Positions 6,863 to 9,386 of a stretch of DNA of 9,386 bases are shown one piece after another; positions within the stretch are counted from its first letter, which is position 1; each line of letters starts with the position of its first letter. The stretch spans positions 1 through 9,386 of the forward strand of contig JAODAU010000318.1 of the NCBI GenBank assembly GCA_025463615.1, given 5' to 3'. The notes under the pieces are model-generated. The model ran no database searches. It saw only the letters and a list, made by a program, of their open reading frames with translations, and was not told where the DNA came from. The position numbers and the translations under genes are program-made. The stretch is from Microbacteriaceae bacterium (GTDB taxonomy: Bacteria > Actinomycetota > Actinomycetes > Actinomycetales > Microbacteriaceae).

Positions 6863-7267
6863 ATGACCGATACAGCAGTGGAGCTCGACGAGCGCTACGG
6901 GCGCACGCCGCGCCGCAAGCGACTCGACAAATGGATCTATATCGGCGGCGGCATCGCCGTGGCGATCGTGGTCACGGCGTGGGTCATCTGGGCGGGCCTC
7001 GACCAAGCCGGCGCGTCCCTCGAGACGCAGGACATCGGCTCCAAGAACGTCTCCTCGAGCGTCGTGCAGATCAACTACCAGGTCTCCATGACCGTCGGCA
7101 GCACGGCCAAGTGCGCGCTGCAGGTGGAGAACTCGGATCACGCCATCACGGGGTGGAGGATCGTCGACATCCCGGCCTCCACGCGCTTCACCAACAACTT
7201 CAGCACCCTGGTGCGCACCAGCGAGAAGCCCACCACCGGATTGATCTACCAGTGCTGGCTGACCTAA
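6863..7267 (+). CDS. DUF4307 family single-pass membrane protein
   Basis: The 134-residue product matches the actinobacterial DUF4307 pattern (Rv1081c-like). It has RYGR at 11-14, a basic stretch (RTPRRKRLDKW), one membrane helix at about 25-44, and an exported C-terminal domain with alternating Val/Ile strands and two cysteines, C84 and C131, which could pair. The molecular function is unknown. Start choice: ATG 6863 has GGAAAG four bases upstream and begins just before the acidic/RYG region; the earlier in-frame TTG at 6830 overlaps the likely -10 and adds unlikely residues. It is divergent from mca and sits upstream of greA, the same order as greA-Rv1081c-mca in M. tuberculosis. Its TAA stop is part of the likely greA -10 hexamer. 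Confidence 0.88.
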   Translation: MTDTAVELDERYGRTPRRKRLDKWIYIGGGIAVAIVVTAWVIWAGLDQAGASLETQDIGSKNVSSSVVQINYQVSMTVGSTAKCALQVENSDHAITGWRIVDIPASTRFTNNFSTLVRTSEKPTTGLIYQCWLT

Positions 7268-7270
7268 ACT
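7241..7270 (+). promoter_or_regulatory. Candidate greA promoter at the end of the DUF4307 gene
   Basis: TTGATC (7241-7246), an 18-base spacer and TAAACT (7265-7270) make a reasonable vegetative-type promoter, with a predicted start near 7277. The hexamer includes the DUF4307 stop codon. Transcripts from here would pass through the hairpin at 7286-7308 before reaching greA. Confidence 0.45.
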
Positions 7271-7285
7271 CGGAAGTTGACTTGG

Positions 7286-7315
7286 GAGGCCGGCCGTGTG
7301 CCGGTCTCTTTGTTT
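7286..7315 (+). terminator. Intrinsic terminator or attenuator in the greA leader
   Basis: GAGGCCGGC (7286-7294) pairs with GCCGGTCTC (7300-7308) through 9 bp including one G-U, around the loop CGTGT. TTTGTTT (7309-7315) follows at once. This is the best Rho-independent terminator in the window. It lies 19 nt after the DUF4307 stop and 31 nt before the greA ATG, so it may simply end the DUF4307 mRNA. If the promoter at 7241-7270 drives greA, it acts as an attenuator. Confidence 0.75.
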
Positions 7316-7334
7316 ATGGCAACACCGTTTCTGA
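7296..7334 (+). CDS. Possible 12-codon leader ORF upstream of greA
   Basis: GTG 7296 is preceded by GGGAGG (7284-7289) at a 6-base spacing. It opens a 12-codon frame (MCRSLCLWQHRF) ending at TGA 7332-7334, which overlaps the greA ribosome site GAGGAG (7333-7338). The ORF covers the loop, 3' arm and T-tract of the terminator. A competing reading is GTG 7298, in frame with greA, which would extend GreA by 16 residues. The SD-like bases are also part of the terminator stem, so coincidence is possible. Confidence 0.3.
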   Translation: MCRSLCLWQHRF

Positions 7335-7345
7335 GGAGCACCATC

Positions 7346-7837
7346 ATGTCCACCGAACCCACCGAGACCTGGCTCACCCAGGAAGCGTTCGATCGCCGCA
7401 CCGCGGAGCTCGAACAGCTCTCCGGTGAGGGCCGCACCGAGATCGCCAAGAAGATCGAGGCCGCGCGCGAAGAGGGCGACCTCAAGGAGAACGGCGGCTA
7501 CCACGCGGCCAAGGAGGAGCAGGGCAAGATCGAGGCGCGCATCCGCGTGCTCACCGAGCTGCTGCGCCACGCGAAGGTCGGCGAGGCGCCGGCGAGCACC
7601 GGCGTCGTGCAGTCCGGCACCGTCGTGACCGCGCGCGTGCTCGGCGACGAGGAGGTCTTCCTGCTCGGCAGCCGCGAGATCGTCGGCGAGGACAGCGACC
7701 TGGATGTCTACAGCGAGGGCAGCCCGCTCGGCGCCGCGATCCTCGGCCACAAGGTCGGCGAGACGGTCACGTACACCGCGCCCAACGGCAAGGAGATCAC
7801 GGTCTCCATCGACAAGGTCGAGACCTACACGCCCTAA
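7346..7837 (+). CDS. greA: Transcription elongation factor GreA
   Basis: GreA enters the secondary channel of RNA polymerase and stimulates cleavage of backtracked RNA. The 163-residue protein has the N-terminal antiparallel coiled coil (about 8-78), whose tip carries the catalytic acidic pair in EEGDLKENG (D45, E48). It continues with a C-terminal FKBP-like domain (about 85-160) ending in GKEITVSIDKVETY. EVFLLGSRE and SPLGAAILGHKVGE are typical of the actinobacterial branch. ATG 7346 is chosen because GAGGAG lies 7 nt upstream (7333-7338) and the N-terminus then matches the usual length; in-frame GTG 7298 and ATG 7316 are weaker alternatives. Both tip residues are present, so this looks like true GreA rather than an inhibitory paralogue. 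No T-tailed terminator follows its stop. Confidence 0.96.
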   Translation: MSTEPTETWLTQEAFDRRTAELEQLSGEGRTEIAKKIEAAREEGDLKENGGYHAAKEEQGKIEARIRVLTELLRHAKVGEAPASTGVVQSGTVVTARVLGDEEVFLLGSREIVGEDSDLDVYSEGSPLGAAILGHKVGETVTYTAPNGKEITVSIDKVETYTP

Positions 7838-7864
7838 CGCCCGCCGGGGCCACTACGACATTCT

Positions 7865-7953
7865 CTGTCCATAACTCCTGCTCGATTCGCGAATCGGTGC
7901 CGCAAGCCTCGGAAATTGGGCGGTTGGTTTGCGGCTGCAGGAGTTATGCACAG
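7865..7953. repeat. 89-bp inverted-repeat element, copy 1
   Basis: CTGTCCATAACTCCTGC (7865-7881) and GCAGGAGTTATGCACAG (7937-7953) are inverted repeats matching at 16 of 17 positions, enclosing 55 bp. Inside lie a perfect 14-bp palindrome CGATTCGCGAATCG (7883-7896) and a nested stem GCCGCAA/TTGCGGC (7899-7905, 7929-7935). The right arm contains TTATGCACA (7944-7952), a perfect TTATNCACA DnaA-box match. No target duplication flanks it and it encodes nothing. It lies between convergent genes, like many REP or MITE-type repeats. Confidence 0.8.
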
Positions 7954-8026
7954 CGGCCGGCGGGACGACACCGCGACTTCTGCGGCCATCCAGCGTCCCG
8001 GCGCCTGGTCCCCCGTGGGCTGCTCC
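7954..8026. other. Spacer between the two repeat copies, with a small stem-loop
   Basis: CGGGACG (7961-7967) and CGTCCCG (7994-8000) pair over 7 bp and enclose a short CCGC/GCGG stem (7971-7974, 7982-7985). No T-run follows. No gene is evident here. Confidence 0.3.
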
Positions 8027-8115
8027 CCGTTCGTAACTCCTGCACGCTCATGCGAACCGGGTGAAAAGCACCGGTAATCGGGACATACCGCCGAAATTGC
8101 AGGAGTTACGCACAG
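8027..8115. repeat. 89-bp inverted-repeat element, copy 2, same orientation as copy 1
   Basis: CCGTTCGTAACTCCTGCA (8027-8044) and TGCAGGAGTTACGCACAG (8098-8115) match as inverted repeats at 16 of 18 positions. Total length (89 bp) and interior (55 bp between the CTGC/GCAG ends) equal those of copy 1. The centre (AAGC..CGG.AAT.GGG) is shared at the same offset, 13 of 17 bases. The interior can form ACCGG(G)TG/CACCGGT. It ends 9 bp before the ilvA stop codon. The DnaA-like site here is TTACGCACA, one mismatch from TTATNCACA. Confidence 0.8.
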
Positions 8116-8124
8116 GGGCGAGGG

Positions 8125-9363
8125 CTAAAAGTCGATCCTGGGCTCGTATCCCGCGTCGATGAGGTGCGAGAGCACCCGCTGCACGTGCTCGGGCCCGCGC
8201 GTCTCGATGCTCAGCTCGAGCTCGACCTCGCTGATCAGCGCGTTGCGGCCGTGCCGCGTGTGCAGCACCTCCACCACGTTCGCGTTCGCCTCCGAGATGA
8301 GCTCGGCCACGCGCGCCAGCTGGCCGGGGCGGTCCGGCAGCATCAGCCGCAGCTTGAGGTAGCGGTCGGATGCCGCCAGCCCCCGCGAGATCACCCGCTC
8401 CATGACCAGCGGGTCGATGTTGCCCCCGCTGAGGATCGCGACGGTGGTTCCCGCATCCTTCACCTGCCCGGTGAGGATCGCGGCCACGGAGACGGCGCCG
8501 GCCGGCTCGACCACGAGCTTCGCGCGCTCGAGCAGCACCAGCATGGCGCGGGCGAGGTCGTCGTCGGTGACCGTGACGATCTCGTCGACGGCCTCGCGCA
8601 CGATCTCGAAGTTGAGCAGCCCGGGCTTGGAGACCGCGATGCCGTCGGCGATGGTGGGCGCGATCCGGATCTCGGTGGCCGCTCCCTCGCGCAGGGACGG
8701 CGGGTAGGCGGCGGCGTTGGCCGCCTGCACGCCGACGATGCGAACCGACCGGCCCTCGCTGGCGAAGCGCTGCTTGAGCACGCTCGCGACGCCGGAGATG
8801 AGTCCACCGCCGCCGATCGGGATGATGACGGTGTCGAGGTCGGGCACCTGGTCGAGGATCTCGAGGCCGAGGGTGCCCTGGCCGGCGATCACGTCGGGGT
8901 GGTCGAACGGCGGGATGAAGACGGCGCCGGTGCGCTCGGAGAACTCGGCCGCGGCGCGCAGGGCGCCGTCGACGGCGTCGCCGCGGAGCACGACATCCGC
9001 CCCGTAGCTGCGGGTGGCCTGCAGCTTCGGCAGGGCGACGCCGACCGGCATGAAGATGGTGACCGCGATGCCGAGCTCACGACCGGCGAGCGCGACGCCC
9101 TGGGCGTGGTTGCCAGCGGATGCGGCGACAACCCCGCGCGCCTTCTCCTCGTCGGTGAGCTGCGAGAGCCGGTTGTAGGCGCCGCGGATCTTGTACGAGC
9201 CGGTGCGCTGCAGGTTCTCGCACTTGAGGTAGACAGGAAACCCGAGCACTTCGGCAAGGAAGTTGGAGTTCTCCATCGGTGTGAGGTTCGCCGCGCGCGC
9301 GACTACTTCACGCGCGGCCTCGAACTCGGCCAGCGTCGGGCCAGCCAGAGTGGTTTCAGGCAT
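8125..9363 (-). CDS. ilvA: Threonine ammonia-lyase with a single C-terminal ACT domain
   Basis: A cytosolic fold-type II PLP enzyme that deaminates L-threonine to 2-oxobutanoate, the first step towards isoleucine. The 412-residue product shows the Schiff-base lysine K58 in RTGSYKIRGAYN, SAGNHAQG (82-89), the phosphate-binding loop GGGGLISG (184-191) and SGGN (312-315). An ACT regulatory domain occupies about 335-410 (LMLPDRPGQLARVAELISEANANVVEV). This shorter layout with one ACT domain differs from the E. coli biosynthetic IlvA, which has a doubled regulatory part. It resembles the TdcB-like-plus-ACT group, so both biosynthetic and catabolic roles are possible. ATG 9363 starts a typical N-terminus; a weak GAAAGAG lies upstream, further than ideal. 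It is convergent with greA; the two repeat elements fill the gap. Confidence 0.94.
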   Translation of the reverse strand: MPETTLAGPTLAEFEAAREVVARAANLTPMENSNFLAEVLGFPVYLKCENLQRTGSYKIRGAYNRLSQLTDEEKARGVVAASAGNHAQGVALAGRELGIAVTIFMPVGVALPKLQATRSYGADVVLRGDAVDGALRAAAEFSERTGAVFIPPFDHPDVIAGQGTLGLEILDQVPDLDTVIIPIGGGGLISGVASVLKQRFASEGRSVRIVGVQAANAAAYPPSLREGAATEIRIAPTIADGIAVSKPGLLNFEIVREAVDEIVTVTDDDLARAMLVLLERAKLVVEPAGAVSVAAILTGQVKDAGTTVAILSGGNIDPLVMERVISRGLAASDRYLKLRLMLPDRPGQLARVAELISEANANVVEVLHTRHGRNALISEVELELSIETRGPEHVQRVLSHLIDAGYEPRIDF

Positions 9364-9386
9364 TCCGAGCTGTCTCTTTCAAACCG

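Noticed and set aside
7298..7345. In-frame GTG 7298 as the greA start
   Set aside because: It would place the terminator T-tract inside the coding region and add 16 unusual residues; ATG 7346 has an excellent SD. Kept only as an alternative.
6800..7750. 316-codon ORF antisense to the DUF4307 gene and greA
   Set aside because: It spans two real genes and an intrinsic terminator; the product is low-complexity.
7865..8115. Repeat pair as a CRISPR array, tRNA or mobile element with its own gene
   Set aside because: Only two copies, with internal inverted repeats rather than identical direct repeats; no cloverleaf, no transposase frame and no target duplications.

Overview
The window is ordinary chromosomal DNA from a high-GC actinobacterium. 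The gene content and protein style (mycothiol-conjugate amidase, DUF4307, GreA, a PIN-PhoH protein, a short-chain-type cis-prenyltransferase) best suggest the Microbacteriaceae or a near relative. The taxon is inferred from protein resemblance recalled from memory; no search was possible. No phage, plasmid, IS transposase, rRNA, tRNA or CRISPR array was seen.

Layout, left to right. (1) The 3' part of fumC (+), meeting head-on a two-helix membrane protein of unknown function (-). (2) A minus-strand block: a cis-prenyltransferase, then a class V PLP enzyme that starts directly after its stop codon, then, after about 190 bp, phoH with its own leader. (3) A TrhA/hemolysin III membrane protein (+), divergent from the prenyltransferase. 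(4) mca and a 77-codon one-helix protein (-), joined by an ATGA overlap and divergent from a DUF4307 membrane protein (+). (5) greA (+), whose leader holds an intrinsic terminator and a possible short upstream ORF. (6) A 287-bp gap with two copies of an 89-bp inverted-repeat element. (7) A complete ilvA-type threonine ammonia-lyase (-).

How the genes relate. fumC, ilvA and the class V enzyme are metabolic. Mca handles mycothiol-based detoxification. The prenyltransferase makes Z-isoprenoid diphosphates, probably for cell-envelope lipid carriers. PhoH is a PIN-RNase/ATPase and GreA rescues backtracked RNA polymerase. They do not form one pathway, but fumC, phoH, prenyltransferase, trhA, mca plus small protein, DUF4307 and greA recall the M. 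tuberculosis Rv1080c-Rv1098c neighbourhood, so this looks like old conserved synteny.

The most interesting non-coding signals are: the greA leader (promoter, SD, 12-codon ORF, terminator inside that ORF, and a stop codon overlapping the greA SD); three genes with a TANNNT hexamer exactly 6 nt before an ATG/GTG, which fits leaderless transcription; the paired 89-bp repeats, one arm of which carries a perfect TTATNCACA DnaA-box match; and an 8-bp complementarity in the phoH leader that could cover its GTG start. I found no convincing new multi-gene system.
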